Assembly: GCF_022012435.1 (NCBI RefSeq)
Contig: NZ_JAKLUA010000006.1
Location: 124,001 to 188,000 of the forward strand
DNA from: Bradyrhizobium zhengyangense
GTDB lineage: Bacteria > Pseudomonadota > Alphaproteobacteria > Rhizobiales > Xanthobacteraceae
Direction: 5' to 3'
Length of the DNA: 64,000 nucleotides
Part shown: piece after piece, positions 36,535 through 44,930 of the stretch
How positions within the stretch are numbered: the first letter of the stretch is position 1
How the letters are laid out: each line of letters starts with the position of its first letter
Made by a program: the position numbers and the translations under genes
The notes under the pieces: model-generated
Databases searched by the model: none
What the model saw: only the letters and a program-made list of their open reading frames with translations
What the model was told of the DNA's origin: nothing

Positions 36535-37461
36535 ATGATCAACCTGACGCTGCGCCAGCTGCGATATTTCGACGCATTGGCGCGCCACGGTCATTTCGGC
36601 CGCGCCGCGGAGTCCTGTTCCATCTCGCAGCCGGCGCTGTCGATGCAGATCAAGGAACTCGAGGAGGCGCTCGGCGGGCTGCTGCTGGAGCGCAGCGCCC
36701 GGCAGGTCGCGCTGACCCGGTTCGGCGAGGAGCTCGCACAGCGCGTTCGCGACATCCTGCGCTCGGTCGATGAGCTCGGCGATTTCGCCCGCGCCTCGCA
36801 GGACCGTTTTGCGGGTCGGTTGCGGATCGGCATGATCCCGACGATCGCGCCGTATCTCCTGCCCAAGATCACCAAGAACCTGACGCGCATGCATCCGGAA
36901 CTCGACATCCGTGTGCGCGAGACGATGACGCCGCGGCTGATCCAGGAGCTGGTCGAAGGCCGGCTCGACACCGCGATCGTGGCCCTGCCGGTCTCCGAGC
37001 CCTCGCTCACCGAGGTCGCGCTGTTCGAGGAAAAATTCCTGCTGGTGCGGCCGGGCACGGATGCGGGCACTCCAGCGCCGTCGCGAGAGATGATGCGCGA
37101 GATGCGGCTGTTGCTGCTCGAGGAGGGCCATTGCTTCCGCGACCAGGCGCTGTCGTTCTGCAACATGCAGTCGGCGCCGCCGCGCGAGATGCTGGATGCG
37201 AATTCGCTGTCGACGCTGGTGCAGATGGTCAGCGCCGGCATCGGCGTCACCCTGATTCCGGAGATGGCGGTGTCAGTGGAGACGCGATCGGCGTCGGTCT
37301 CGCTGTCGCGCTTCCGCGACCCCGAGCCCTCACGCACCATCGGCATGGTCTGGCGTAAAACGAGCCCGCTGGCGCGGCAACTGCTGCAAATCTCCGAAGT
37401 GGTGTGCCTGTCCGCCGGCAAGGCACGCCCGCGGCAGGCCGCGCGCAGCCAGAAGGCCTGA
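36535..37461 (+). CDS. oxyR: Hydrogen-peroxide sensing LysR regulator OxyR
   Basis: A 308-residue LysR-type regulator. The N-terminal HTH reads TLRQLRYFDALARHGHFGRA with AESCSISQPALSMQIKELEE. The redox switch is recognisable as EEGHCFRDQALSFC, with Cys200 and Cys209 nine residues apart, exactly as Cys199/Cys208 of E. coli OxyR. This and the divergent katG justify the name. ATG 36535 has AGGA 7 bp upstream. Oxidised OxyR would activate katG; whether reduced protein represses is not visible. Confidence 0.92.
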   Translation: MINLTLRQLRYFDALARHGHFGRAAESCSISQPALSMQIKELEEALGGLLLERSARQVALTRFGEELAQRVRDILRSVDELGDFARASQDRFAGRLRIGMIPTIAPYLLPKITKNLTRMHPELDIRVRETMTPRLIQELVEGRLDTAIVALPVSEPSLTEVALFEEKFLLVRPGTDAGTPAPSREMMREMRLLLLEEGHCFRDQALSFCNMQSAPPREMLDANSLSTLVQMVSAGIGVTLIPEMAVSVETRSASVSLSRFRDPEPSRTIGMVWRKTSPLARQLLQISEVVCLSAGKARPRQAARSQKA

Positions 37462-37537
37462 GACCGGAATATTCCGAGACAGCCCATATCATTGTAATGA
37501 CGTCCCCCGCGGCGGAGAGATCGAACCGAGAGCGCCA

Positions 37538-38002
37538 ATGCCTGATCTAATCATCCGCCCCGCCCGTGCCGAGGAATATGACGAGATCGGCCGCGTCTGG
37601 ATGGAGAGCTGGGTCTCGACCGGACTTGGCGAAGCGAGCGAATTCCTGCTGGCTAATTTGCGGGCGCGCATCCGGCGCGAGATCGAGAACGGCTGGAGCC
37701 TGTTCGTTGCCGACGACCATGGCACGATCGCCGCGATGCTCGCACTGCATCTGGCAAAGCTCTATCTCGACATGCTGTTCGTCGGACCCGCCTATCAGGG
37801 GCAATCGCTCGGCCGAAAGCTGCTCGCCTTCACGCGCACGCAAATGCCGGACGAGATGTATCTGCGTTGCGTCCGCGAGAACGAAAAGGCCTGGCGCTGG
37901 TACGAGCGCGAAGGCTTTGTGTTCGAGAAGGAGGAGATCGAGCCATCGAATGGGTTTATGATGAAGTATTATCGATGGAAGAAAACCGGAGGCCCGCCAT
38001 GA
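37538..38002 (+). CDS. GNAT-family N-acetyltransferase
   Basis: A 154-residue acetyltransferase. N-terminal IIRPARAEEYDEIGRVWMES is a GNAT first helix, LDMLFVGPAYQGQSLGRKLL holds the acetyl-CoA pyrophosphate loop, and RCVRENEKAWRWYEREGFVFE is the C-terminal motif. Substrate is unknown. It overlaps the following GST gene by 4 bp (ATGA), so the pair is translationally coupled. It lies 76 bp after oxyR. Confidence 0.85.
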   Translation: MPDLIIRPARAEEYDEIGRVWMESWVSTGLGEASEFLLANLRARIRREIENGWSLFVADDHGTIAAMLALHLAKLYLDMLFVGPAYQGQSLGRKLLAFTRTQMPDEMYLRCVRENEKAWRWYEREGFVFEKEEIEPSNGFMMKYYRWKKTGGPP

Positions 38003-38595
38003 TCAGGCTCTATTGGTCGCCCCGCTCGCGTTCGTTCTCGACGCTCTGGCTGATGGAAGAGAGCGGGCTGCCCTATGAGCGCGTGCTGACCGACATTTCG
38101 ACGGGCGCGCAGAAAGCGCCGGACTATCTGAAGATCAATCCGATGGGCAAGGTGCCGGCACTCAGCGACGGCGATGCCGCGCTCGGCGAAGCAGCTGCGA
38201 TTTGCGCCTATATTGCCGACCGCTATCCGGAAACGAAGCTGGCGCCCGCGACCACCGACCCACGCCGCGCGCGCTATCTGCAATGGCTGTTCTTCTCGCC
38301 CAGCTGCATCGAGCCGGCGATCATCCAGATCTTCACCAAGATCGAGGTGCCGACCTCGACCGCCGCCTGGGGCAGCGCGACGCAGGTCTTCGACGTACTG
38401 GAAGCGGCGCTCGAAAAGGGGCCGTGGATTCTCGGCGAGGAATTTTCCGCCGCCGACATCACGATCGGCGCGGGGCTGAATTTCGCGGTGCGCCTGTTCA
38501 AGATGGTGCCGTCGCGCCCGGCCTTCGACGCCTACATCGCGCGCTGCATGGCGCGTCCGGCGTTTCAGCGCGCGGAGAAGATCGCGGCGGGTTAG
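37999..38595 (+). CDS. Glutathione S-transferase family protein
   Basis: A 198-residue two-domain GST. The thioredoxin-like N-terminal domain starts IRLYWSPRSRSFSTLWLMEE, has the cis-proline motif KINPMGKVPALSDGD and the SNAIL-type site at GEAAAICAYIADRYP; the helical domain has the family motif GEEFSAADITIG. A serine (SPRSRSF) is the likely catalytic residue. ATG 37999 follows GGAGG and overlaps the acetyltransferase stop. Its last 4 bp overlap fabI on the other strand. Confidence 0.9.
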   Translation: MIRLYWSPRSRSFSTLWLMEESGLPYERVLTDISTGAQKAPDYLKINPMGKVPALSDGDAALGEAAAICAYIADRYPETKLAPATTDPRRARYLQWLFFSPSCIEPAIIQIFTKIEVPTSTAAWGSATQVFDVLEAALEKGPWILGEEFSAADITIGAGLNFAVRLFKMVPSRPAFDAYIARCMARPAFQRAEKIAAG

Positions 38596-39392
38596 CCTTC
38601 GGCCTTCAAATCATCCGGCCGCGGCATCAGCACGATGTTGTAGCCGGAATCGACATAGTGGATCTCGCCGGTCACACCGCCCGAGAGATCAGACAGCAGA
38701 TACAGCGCCGAGCCGCCGAGCTCGTCGAGCGTGACGCCGCGGCGGAGCGGCGAATGCTTCTGCATGAAGGCGAACATCGCGCGCGCCTCGCCGATGCCGG
38801 AGCCGGCCAGCGTGCGGATGGGGCCGGCCGAGATCGCATTGACGCGGATACCGCGCGGCCCGAAGTCGGAGGCGAGATAGCGCACCGAGGCTTCCAGCGC
38901 CGCCTTGGCCACGCCCATCACATTGTAATTGGGCATCGAGCGCTCCGAGGCGCCGAAGGTCAGCGTGATCATGCTGCCGCCGTCCGTCATCAGCTCGGCC
39001 GCACGTTTTGCAACCTCCGTGAACGAGAAGCAGGAGATCACCATGGTGCGCGAAAAATTCTCGCGGCTGGTGTCGGCGTAGCGGCCCTTCAGCTCGTTCT
39101 TGTCGGCGAAGCCGATCGCGTGGATGACGAAATCGAGCTTGCCCCATTTTTCGCGAAGCACGGCGAAGGTCGCATCGACGCTGGCGATGTCCTCGACGTC
39201 GCAAGGCAGCACCAATTCCACGCCGAGCGATTCCGCCAGCGGCTTGACGCGTTTGCCGAGGGCTTCGCCCTGGAAGGTGAAGGCAAGCTCGGCGCCGTGG
39301 GCATGCAACGTCTTCGCCATGCCCCAGGCGATCGAATGATCATTGGCGATGCCCATGATCAGACCGCGCTTGCCTTTCATCAAACCTTCCAT
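38592..39392 (-). CDS. fabI: Enoyl-[acyl-carrier-protein] reductase FabI
   Basis: Reduces trans-2-enoyl-ACP in each elongation cycle; target of triclosan-type inhibitors. The 266-residue SDR-like protein has KGKRGLIMGIANDHSIAWG, the FabI-type cofactor motif, and the catalytic pair in PNYNVMGVAKAALEA (Tyr-x6-Lys). The ATG at 39392 follows AGGAG; a start seven codons upstream is not conserved. It is downstream of fabA-fabB on the minus strand with a 139-bp repeat-containing gap. Confidence 0.93.
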   Translation of the reverse strand: MEGLMKGKRGLIMGIANDHSIAWGMAKTLHAHGAELAFTFQGEALGKRVKPLAESLGVELVLPCDVEDIASVDATFAVLREKWGKLDFVIHAIGFADKNELKGRYADTSRENFSRTMVISCFSFTEVAKRAAELMTDGGSMITLTFGASERSMPNYNVMGVAKAALEASVRYLASDFGPRGIRVNAISAGPIRTLAGSGIGEARAMFAFMQKHSPLRRGVTLDELGGSALYLLSDLSGGVTGEIHYVDSGYNIVLMPRPDDLKAEG

Positions 39393-39411
39393 GGCCCGGC
39401 GGCTCCTTATC

Positions 39412-39520
39412 ATTCCGACGTCATCGTCCGCGCAGGCGGGCGATCCAATATTCCAGAGACAGCAATTATGGGCCGAAATGCCGCGGCGTACTGGCTGCCC
39501 CGCTTTCGCGGGGCATGACA
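39412..39520. repeat. Dispersed repeat with GC hairpin between fabB and fabI
   Basis: The gap holds a CGTCATCGTCCGCGCAGGCG start and a TACTGGCTGCCCCGCTTTCG end, and within the latter a perfect hairpin GCCCCGC (39497-39503) / GCGGGGC (39508-39514) with a TTTC loop. This arrangement is a recognisable dispersed repeat of Bradyrhizobium and Rhodopseudomonas. It may weaken read-through from fabAB into fabI. Confidence 0.65.
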
Positions 39521-39531
39521 GTGTGCTGGCC

Positions 39532-40755
39532 TCACACGTCCATCCGGCTGAACACCAGCGTGGCGTTGGTGCCGCCGAAGCCGAACGAGTTCGACAGCAC
39601 GGTGCCGATCTTGACGTTGTCGATGCGCTTGCGCACGATCGGCATGTCGGCGAAGACAGGATCGAGCTCCTGGATGTGCGCGCTCTCGCAGATGAAGCCG
39701 TTGTTCATCATCAGCAGCGAGTAGATCGCCTCCTGCACGCCGGTCGCGCCGAGCGAGTGGCCGGTCAGCGCCTTGGTCGCCGAGATCGGCGGGCACTTTT
39801 CGCCGGCGCCGAACACGCGACGAAGCGCATCGATTTCCGGCGGGTCGCCGGCCGGCGTCGAAGTGGCGTGCGGGTTGATGTAGTCGACCTTGGTCTTCAC
39901 CGTCGACATCGCCATGCGCATGCAGCGCTCGGCACCTTCACCTGACGGCGCGACCATGTCGTAGCCGTCGGAGGTCGCGCCATAGCCGACGATCTCGCCG
40001 TAGATCCGCGCGCCGCGCGCCCTGGCATGCTCAAGCTCTTCCAGCACCAGCACACCGGCGCCGCCGGCGATGACAAAGCCGTCGCGGTTGACGTCGTAGG
40101 GGCGCGAGGCGGTGGCGGGCGTGTCGTTATATTTGGAGGACATCGCGCCCATGGCGTCGAACAGCACCGACAGCGACCAGTCGAGCTCCTCGCAGCCGCC
40201 GGCGAAGATGACGTCCTGCTTGCCGATCTGGATCGTCTCATAGGCATTGCCGACGCAGTGGTTCGACGTCGCGCAGGCCGAGGAGATCGAATAGTTCACG
40301 CCCTTGATCTTGAACCAGGTCGCAAGCGTCGCCGACGCCGTGGACGACATCGCCTTCGGCACCGCAAACGGACCGACGCGCTTCGGTCCCTTGGTGCGGG
40401 TGATGTCGGCGGCTTCGACGATGGTGCGAGCGGACGGACCACCGGAGCCCATGATGATACCGGTGCGAATGTTGGAGACTTCGTCAGGCGACAGACCGGA
40501 GTCCTGGATCGCCTGTTCCATCGCGATGTGATTCCACGCAGCGCCCTGTCCGAGGAAACGCATCGCCCGGCGGTCGACCACTGTCGAAGGATCGAGCGTC
40601 GGTGCACCTTGCACCTGCGAACGGAAGCCGAGCTCGGCATATTTCTCCGCCCGCGAAATGCCCGACTTCGCCTCGTGAAGGCTCGCAAGCACTTCCTGGG
40701 TGTTGTTTCCGATCGACGAGACGATACCCATCCCGGTGACCACAACCCGCCTCAT
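39532..40755 (-). CDS. fabB: 3-oxoacyl-[acyl-carrier-protein] synthase I FabB
   Basis: Condensing enzyme needed to extend unsaturated acyl chains made by FabA. The 407-residue thiolase-fold protein has the active-site cysteine in SSACATSNHC, and the two histidines in INPHATSTPAGD and KALTGHSLGATG. ACATS rather than the FabF-type sequence and the adjacent fabA support FabB. The ATG at 40755 has GAGG six bases upstream. It lies 40 bp after fabA, in one operon. Confidence 0.93.
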   Translation of the reverse strand: MRRVVVTGMGIVSSIGNNTQEVLASLHEAKSGISRAEKYAELGFRSQVQGAPTLDPSTVVDRRAMRFLGQGAAWNHIAMEQAIQDSGLSPDEVSNIRTGIIMGSGGPSARTIVEAADITRTKGPKRVGPFAVPKAMSSTASATLATWFKIKGVNYSISSACATSNHCVGNAYETIQIGKQDVIFAGGCEELDWSLSVLFDAMGAMSSKYNDTPATASRPYDVNRDGFVIAGGAGVLVLEELEHARARGARIYGEIVGYGATSDGYDMVAPSGEGAERCMRMAMSTVKTKVDYINPHATSTPAGDPPEIDALRRVFGAGEKCPPISATKALTGHSLGATGVQEAIYSLLMMNNGFICESAHIQELDPVFADMPIVRKRIDNVKIGTVLSNSFGFGGTNATLVFSRMDV

Positions 40756-40795
40756 GACAGCCTCGCCTAAATCGTTGTCTTCTTGGTAATGCGCG

Positions 40796-41317
40796 TTAGC
40801 CCAGGTTCACGCCCTGCTTGAACAGGCCGACTTTCAGATCCTTGGCGCGATAAATAATCTGGTCATCGACCGAAAGCCATCCATCGGCAATGCCGAGCAC
40901 GAGCTTTGAACGCATCACGCGCTTGATATCGACGTTGTACACAACCTTGCGGGCCTCGGGCAGCACCTGGCCGCTGAACTTCAATTCGTTCAAGCCAAGT
41001 GCACGGCCACGACCTTCGCCGCCGGTCCAGCCCAGATAAAAGCCGACCATTTGCCACAGCGCGTCGAGGCCTAGGCAACCCGGCATCACGGGATCGTTCT
41101 TGAAGTGGCAGCCGAAGAACCAGAGGTCAGGCTTCACGTCGAGCTCGGCGCGCACCAGGCCCTTGCCGAACTCGCCACCATTGTCGTTAATTTCCGTGAT
41201 GCGGTCGAACATCAGCATCGGCGGCAGCGGCAATTGTGCATTGCCGGGGCCGAACATCTCACCGCGGGCACATGCCAGCAAATCTTCGTACTCGTAACCG
41301 TTACGCCTGTTCAGCAT
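40796..41317 (-). CDS. fabA: 3-hydroxydecanoyl-[acyl-carrier-protein] dehydratase/isomerase FabA
   Basis: Introduces the double bond in anaerobic-type unsaturated fatty acid synthesis. The 173-residue length is that of FabA. FFGCHFKNDPVMPGCLGLDALWQ contains the catalytic histidine and the FabA aspartate further along, followed by GRALGLNELKFSGQVLP. The start at ATG 41317 (LNRRNGYEYEDLL) is preferred over a TTG that would add 15 residues. It is divergent from irr with 350 bp between. Confidence 0.94.
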   Translation of the reverse strand: MLNRRNGYEYEDLLACARGEMFGPGNAQLPLPPMLMFDRITEINDNGGEFGKGLVRAELDVKPDLWFFGCHFKNDPVMPGCLGLDALWQMVGFYLGWTGGEGRGRALGLNELKFSGQVLPEARKVVYNVDIKRVMRSKLVLGIADGWLSVDDQIIYRAKDLKVGLFKQGVNLG

Positions 41318-41590
41318 GCGGAAGCCTCTGTTTGAACCCCGATTGAGCGGCGTTTCTGGCAAAAATGGGCCCCATCCTGCTCGGAAGGCAACACCAATTG
41401 CCGTCCTCAGGCGCCAATACCGAGAGCCGGATCGGCCGCGGGCCGGGCCCCAATGCCTGGCCGCGCCAAAAATCGGTTGGACGGAACCGCGCGCTCTCTA
41501 ACACAGGCCTTTTCGGGTAGCAAAGCCGTCCCATGAAGGTAAATGACGGAGCTCCAGGCCGGTTCCTCAGCTGATTAGAACCAGTCTAGT

Positions 41591-41636
41591 TGCGAGAAAC
41601 TTGCATCTGCATCTATCTGTCCATATATTGCAGATA
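41591..41636 (+). promoter_or_regulatory. irr promoter with TGCATC direct repeats (Fur-type operator)
   Basis: Two abutting TGCATC hexamers (41602-41607, 41608-41613), with the related TGCGAG at 41591-41596 and TATCTG after them, overlap a -35-like TTGCAT (41601-41606). A -10-like TATATT (41624-41629) follows at 17-bp spacing. The inverted pair TATCTG (41614-41619) / CAGATA (41631-41636) encloses the -10. Published work on B. japonicum described a Fur site in the irr promoter built from imperfect TGCATC hexamers; the match here is direct. The remaining fabA-irr gap (41318-41590) shows no other gene or clear motif. Confidence 0.75.
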
Positions 41637-41667
41637 GAGAGTGTTCACGCGTGCCCGAATTCTGGAA

Positions 41668-42156
41668 ATGAACGAAAACAACGCGATCCGTCACGACGAA
41701 GATGCCCATGCGGCCCTTCTGTCCGGCCGCCAGCCGGCCCTCACCGGCTGCCCCTGGCACGACGTCAACGAGATGCTCCAATCTGCCGGTCTGCGGCCGA
41801 CGCGCCAGCGTATGGCGCTCGGCTGGCTGCTGTTCGGCAAGGGCGCGCGCCACCTCACGGCTGAAATGCTCTATGAGGAAGCGACGCTGGCCAAGGTCCC
41901 GGTCTCGCTCGCGACCGTCTACAACACGCTGAACCAGCTGACCGATGCCGGCCTGCTGCGCCAGGTCAGCGTCGACGGCACCAAGACCTATTTCGACACC
42001 AACGTCACCACCCACCACCATTACTATCTCGAGAACAGCCACGAGCTGGTCGATATCGAGGATCCGCATCTGGCGCTGTCCAAGATGCCGGAGGTGCCGG
42101 AGGGGTACGAGATCGCGCGCATCGACATGGTCGTGCGGCTGCGTAAGAAGCGCTGA
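41668..42156 (+). CDS. irr: Iron response regulator Irr
   Basis: Haem-responsive Fur-superfamily regulator of haem synthesis and iron storage genes. The 162-residue product carries the haem-regulatory motif GCPWHDVN with Cys28-Pro29, the winged helix LRPTRQRMALGWLLFGKGAR and VSLATVYNTLNQLTDAGLL, and the HHHYYLENSHELVD histidine-rich second haem/metal site. It is closely similar to B. japonicum Irr, which is degraded when haem binds. ATG 41668 is chosen over GTG 41641. It is divergent from fabA, as in B. japonicum. Confidence 0.95.
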   Translation: MNENNAIRHDEDAHAALLSGRQPALTGCPWHDVNEMLQSAGLRPTRQRMALGWLLFGKGARHLTAEMLYEEATLAKVPVSLATVYNTLNQLTDAGLLRQVSVDGTKTYFDTNVTTHHHYYLENSHELVDIEDPHLALSKMPEVPEGYEIARIDMVVRLRKKR

Positions 42157-42194
42157 GACTCACGCTCTGGCGTCGTCCCGGCGAAGCCAGCGCG

Positions 42195-42725
42195 TCAATT
42201 CACCTGCTCGTCCGCGTAGACGCCCCAGAGGCGCTCCTGCTGGATCCAGCCGTCAAAGCCGTTGCCGGTGACGTGGCACCAGCTGGTGGTGCATTTTTTC
42301 ACTGTCGTCACGACACCGGCCTGGAGCTTTGCGGCCACCGCGCTGTCGGGATCGGCGTGGTCATAGATCGGCGCGAGGTCGTCCTTGTTTTTCATGGTGA
42401 CGACCGCAGTGCGGCGGCCCGACAGCAGCGAGTGATAGACCCACCCCTCGGCGCCTTCGGAATCGCGCACCCGGCGCCAGTTCTCGAACTCGGCGGTGAT
42501 TTCGACCGGCAGGCCGGCGCGGGTGTAGACCCAGGCCACGTCATTGTCCTTGGTCGGGCCGGCGCGGACGTTCACGTGATCCGATTTGAGGCTGACATAG
42601 CGCGGCACCGGCAGGCCGCTGGCGGTCTGAGGCGTGGTGTCCTTGGCCGAGTGCGAGGGGCCGACAGAGGCGCTCCACCAGGTGCAAACGAGCGCCATCA
42701 CCGAACAAAAACGCCCCAACGCCAT
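42195..42725 (-). CDS. Exported SH3-domain protein
   Basis: A 176-residue protein with a signal peptide (about residues 1-27, hydrophobic core FCSVMALVCTWWSASVG) and two SH3-like modules. The first begins YVSLKSDHVNVRAGPTKDND and contains WRRVRDSEGAEGWVYHSLL, the bacterial SH3 (SH3b/DUF1058) pattern; the second, around VVTTVKKCTTSWCHVTGNGFDGWI, has two cysteines that could form a disulfide. A GGAGACGGGTTG leader precedes ATG 42725. Function is probably cell-wall or envelope binding; no enzymatic domain is present. Confidence 0.8.
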   Translation of the reverse strand: MALGRFCSVMALVCTWWSASVGPSHSAKDTTPQTASGLPVPRYVSLKSDHVNVRAGPTKDNDVAWVYTRAGLPVEITAEFENWRRVRDSEGAEGWVYHSLLSGRRTAVVTMKNKDDLAPIYDHADPDSAVAAKLQAGVVTTVKKCTTSWCHVTGNGFDGWIQQERLWGVYADEQVN

Positions 42726-43051
42726 CAACCCGTCTCCTGTCGAAGACCCGGCTCAACCGGGCCCTCACCCCAAAATTCCAAACCCTGCCGCGCAACGCCC
42801 CTCTCCCGCCCCACGCGGGTGTTCCCGAAGCGCCAGCCCTGGTTCTTGTCTTGGCCCGGCCTTCTGCTAGAGAGGACGGACATCTGAACAACCAGTTTGC
42901 CCCGATTTTCCGGTCGGAAAGCGGGGCGATAGCTTGAAGGAAACGCCGGGGACGACACGGCAAAGGCAGTGTCGAACAACCGGGTTAATGAGGCCTCAAC
43001 AGCCGGCCCTTGGCGACAAAGGCCGCCTGCAACGCCTCATGAGGGCAGGAC
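42726..43051. other. Intergenic region between divergent genes, no gene seen
   Basis: A 326-bp gap between the SH3-domain gene and the 2-hydroxyacid dehydrogenase. It contains CCCGGCTCAACCGGG (a small imperfect hairpin), an inverted CCCCG...CGGGG pair around 42901-42928, and no convincing promoter. Open frames across it are not supported by start signals. Confidence 0.55.
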
Positions 43052-44053
43052 ATGTCGGTGAAGAAAAAGCCCCTCGTCGTCGTGACGCGCAAGCTGCCGG
43101 ACTCGATCGAGACCCGGATGCGCGAGCTGTTCGACGCACGCATCAATCTCGACGACACGCCGATGTCGGCCGAACAGCTCGCCGAAGCCGCACGCACCGC
43201 CGACATCCTGGTTCCGACGGTCACCGACCACATCAGCGCCGACATCGTCAATCAGCCCGACTGCAAGCTGAAGCTGATCGCCAATTTCGGCAACGGCGTC
43301 GACAATATCGATGTCGAGGCCGCACATGCCCGCGGCATCACCGTCACCAACACGCCGAAAGTCCTCACCGAAGACACCGCCGACATGACCATGGCGCTGA
43401 TCCTGGCCGTGCCGCGCCGGATGATCGAAGGCGCCTCGGTGCTGACGGAAGGAAAACCCTGGGCCGGCTGGTCGCCGACCTGGATGCTGGGCCACCGCAT
43501 CGGCGGCAAGCGCCTCGGCATCATCGGCATGGGCCGCATCGGCCAGGCGGTCGCGCGCCGTGCCCGCGCCTTCGGCCTGCAGATCCACTATCATAACCGC
43601 CGTCCCGTCGCCCCGAAGATCGCCGAAGAGCTTGGCGCGACCTATTGGGAAAGCCTCGACCAGATGCTGGCGCGGATGGACATCATCTCGGTGAACTGTC
43701 CGCATACGCCGGCGACCTACCATCTGCTGTCCGCGCGGCGACTGAAGCTGATCCGGAAAGACGCCTACATCGTCAACACCGCGCGTGGCGAAGTGACTGA
43801 CGAGGACACGCTGATCAAGCTGATCGAAGGCGGCGAGATCGGCGGCGCCGCCCTCGACGTTTATGAGCACGAGCCGGCGGTCAATCCGAAGCTGGTGCGG
43901 CTTGCGAAGGCCGGCAAGGTGATCTTGATGCCGCATATGGGCTCGGCCACGATCGAGGGCCGCGTCGAGATGGGCGAGAAGGTCATCATCAACATCCGCA
44001 CCTTCCTCGACGCCCACAAGCCGCCGGATCGCGTGCTGCCGAGCATGCTCTGA
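43052..44053 (+). CDS. D-isomer specific 2-hydroxyacid dehydrogenase (glyoxylate/hydroxypyruvate reductase-like)
   Basis: NAD(P)H-dependent reduction of a 2-oxoacid. The 333-residue protein has the Rossmann motif LGIIGMGRIGQAVARRARAFG (GxGxxG), the substrate-binding Arg in NTARGEVTDEDTL, the Glu in GAALDVYEHEPAV, and the His in LMPHMGSATIEGR. The presence of NFGNGVDNIDV earlier completes the family. Glyoxylate reductase is the usual label of close relatives, but substrate is not resolved by sequence. It starts at ATG 43052 behind AGGGCAGGAC. Confidence 0.88.
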   Translation: MSVKKKPLVVVTRKLPDSIETRMRELFDARINLDDTPMSAEQLAEAARTADILVPTVTDHISADIVNQPDCKLKLIANFGNGVDNIDVEAAHARGITVTNTPKVLTEDTADMTMALILAVPRRMIEGASVLTEGKPWAGWSPTWMLGHRIGGKRLGIIGMGRIGQAVARRARAFGLQIHYHNRRPVAPKIAEELGATYWESLDQMLARMDIISVNCPHTPATYHLLSARRLKLIRKDAYIVNTARGEVTDEDTLIKLIEGGEIGGAALDVYEHEPAVNPKLVRLAKAGKVILMPHMGSATIEGRVEMGEKVIINIRTFLDAHKPPDRVLPSML

Positions 44054-44090
44054 GGGCGCCGCGGTCCTCCCGTTGAAGAAGGGTTGCCGC

Positions 44091-44927
44091 ATGGGCGCAG
44101 GGGACACGGAGCTGTCATCGCGCGTGACCCCTTCGCCGCAGCGAGACCATGTCCTCACCGTGTTGGCCGCCGGGCTTCTGGCGGCAACTCTTGCGGCGAT
44201 CTGTCATGAAACGGTTGGGCACGGCCTGGGCTGCATTGCCGCAGGCGGTGACATCCAGTTGCTGACATCCATCTGGTTCCGCTGTCACGGAGCGACGTCG
44301 CTGACCGATGCAGGCGGCGCCATATCCGGCTTGGTGCTTGGCGGGCTGGTCCTCGCGCTGCCGATACGCGGCGTCCGCAACTCCGCGCTGAGGATGACGC
44401 TGTTCATGTTCGGCGCAATCAGCTTGCTGTGGGTAGCGGCCCAGCTCATCGCTCATCCTGCTCTTGATCGGGATGATTGGCACTTCATCGCAATGCGCTG
44501 GCACTGGCCCTTGGTCTGGCGTCCGTTGCTCGCCACTGTTGGCGTACTCTCCTACGTGGCAATCATGCGCTGGATCTCCTTGCTTCTTCGTGATCCAGCG
44601 GCGCCGAGCGCGCGTGCGATCTTTCTGGCCTATGTTGCGGCGACGATCTCAGCCGTGCTGGCCGGATGGATGTGGGCGCCCCTGCCCGCCCGCAGCGCCC
44701 TGGAAGGTCTTCTGACACTGGGCGTGGCGCCCATCGGCCTGCTAGTCGCGGCGGCACGCATCAACACAGACCATTCCGGTGGCGCCCCCATCGCAAAGTC
44801 GTGGCTCTTCATCGCCACGAGTTTGTTGGTGTTCGCAGCGTTCGCCCTGGTCCAGGGAAGGGGACTGGGGCCGCTCGCCGATTGTTCCGGGAGCCGGTCC
44901 GCACCGACGGAGAGGTGCGTGCTCTGA
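44091..44927 (+). CDS. Multi-pass membrane protein with HETVGH motif (possible M50-like)
   Basis: A 278-residue membrane protein, start ATG 44091 behind GAAGAAGGG. I count about six to seven hydrophobic segments. The first helix ends in ICHETVGHGLGCIAAGG, reminiscent of the HExxH-xxx-GG segment of M50-type intramembrane metalloproteases, but with one residue more between Glu and the second His. The C-terminal end has cysteines in LADCSGSR and ERCVL. I do not recognise a named family. Activity is therefore uncertain; it may be a non-peptidase relative. Confidence 0.6.
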   Translation: MGAGDTELSSRVTPSPQRDHVLTVLAAGLLAATLAAICHETVGHGLGCIAAGGDIQLLTSIWFRCHGATSLTDAGGAISGLVLGGLVLALPIRGVRNSALRMTLFMFGAISLLWVAAQLIAHPALDRDDWHFIAMRWHWPLVWRPLLATVGVLSYVAIMRWISLLLRDPAAPSARAIFLAYVAATISAVLAGWMWAPLPARSALEGLLTLGVAPIGLLVAAARINTDHSGGAPIAKSWLFIATSLLVFAAFALVQGRGLGPLADCSGSRSAPTERCVL

Positions 44928-44930
44928 GTG

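Noticed and set aside
41601..41864. Open frame starting at TTG 41601
   Set aside because: It starts in the irr promoter and overlaps irr in another frame; the shared TTG is part of the -35-like element.
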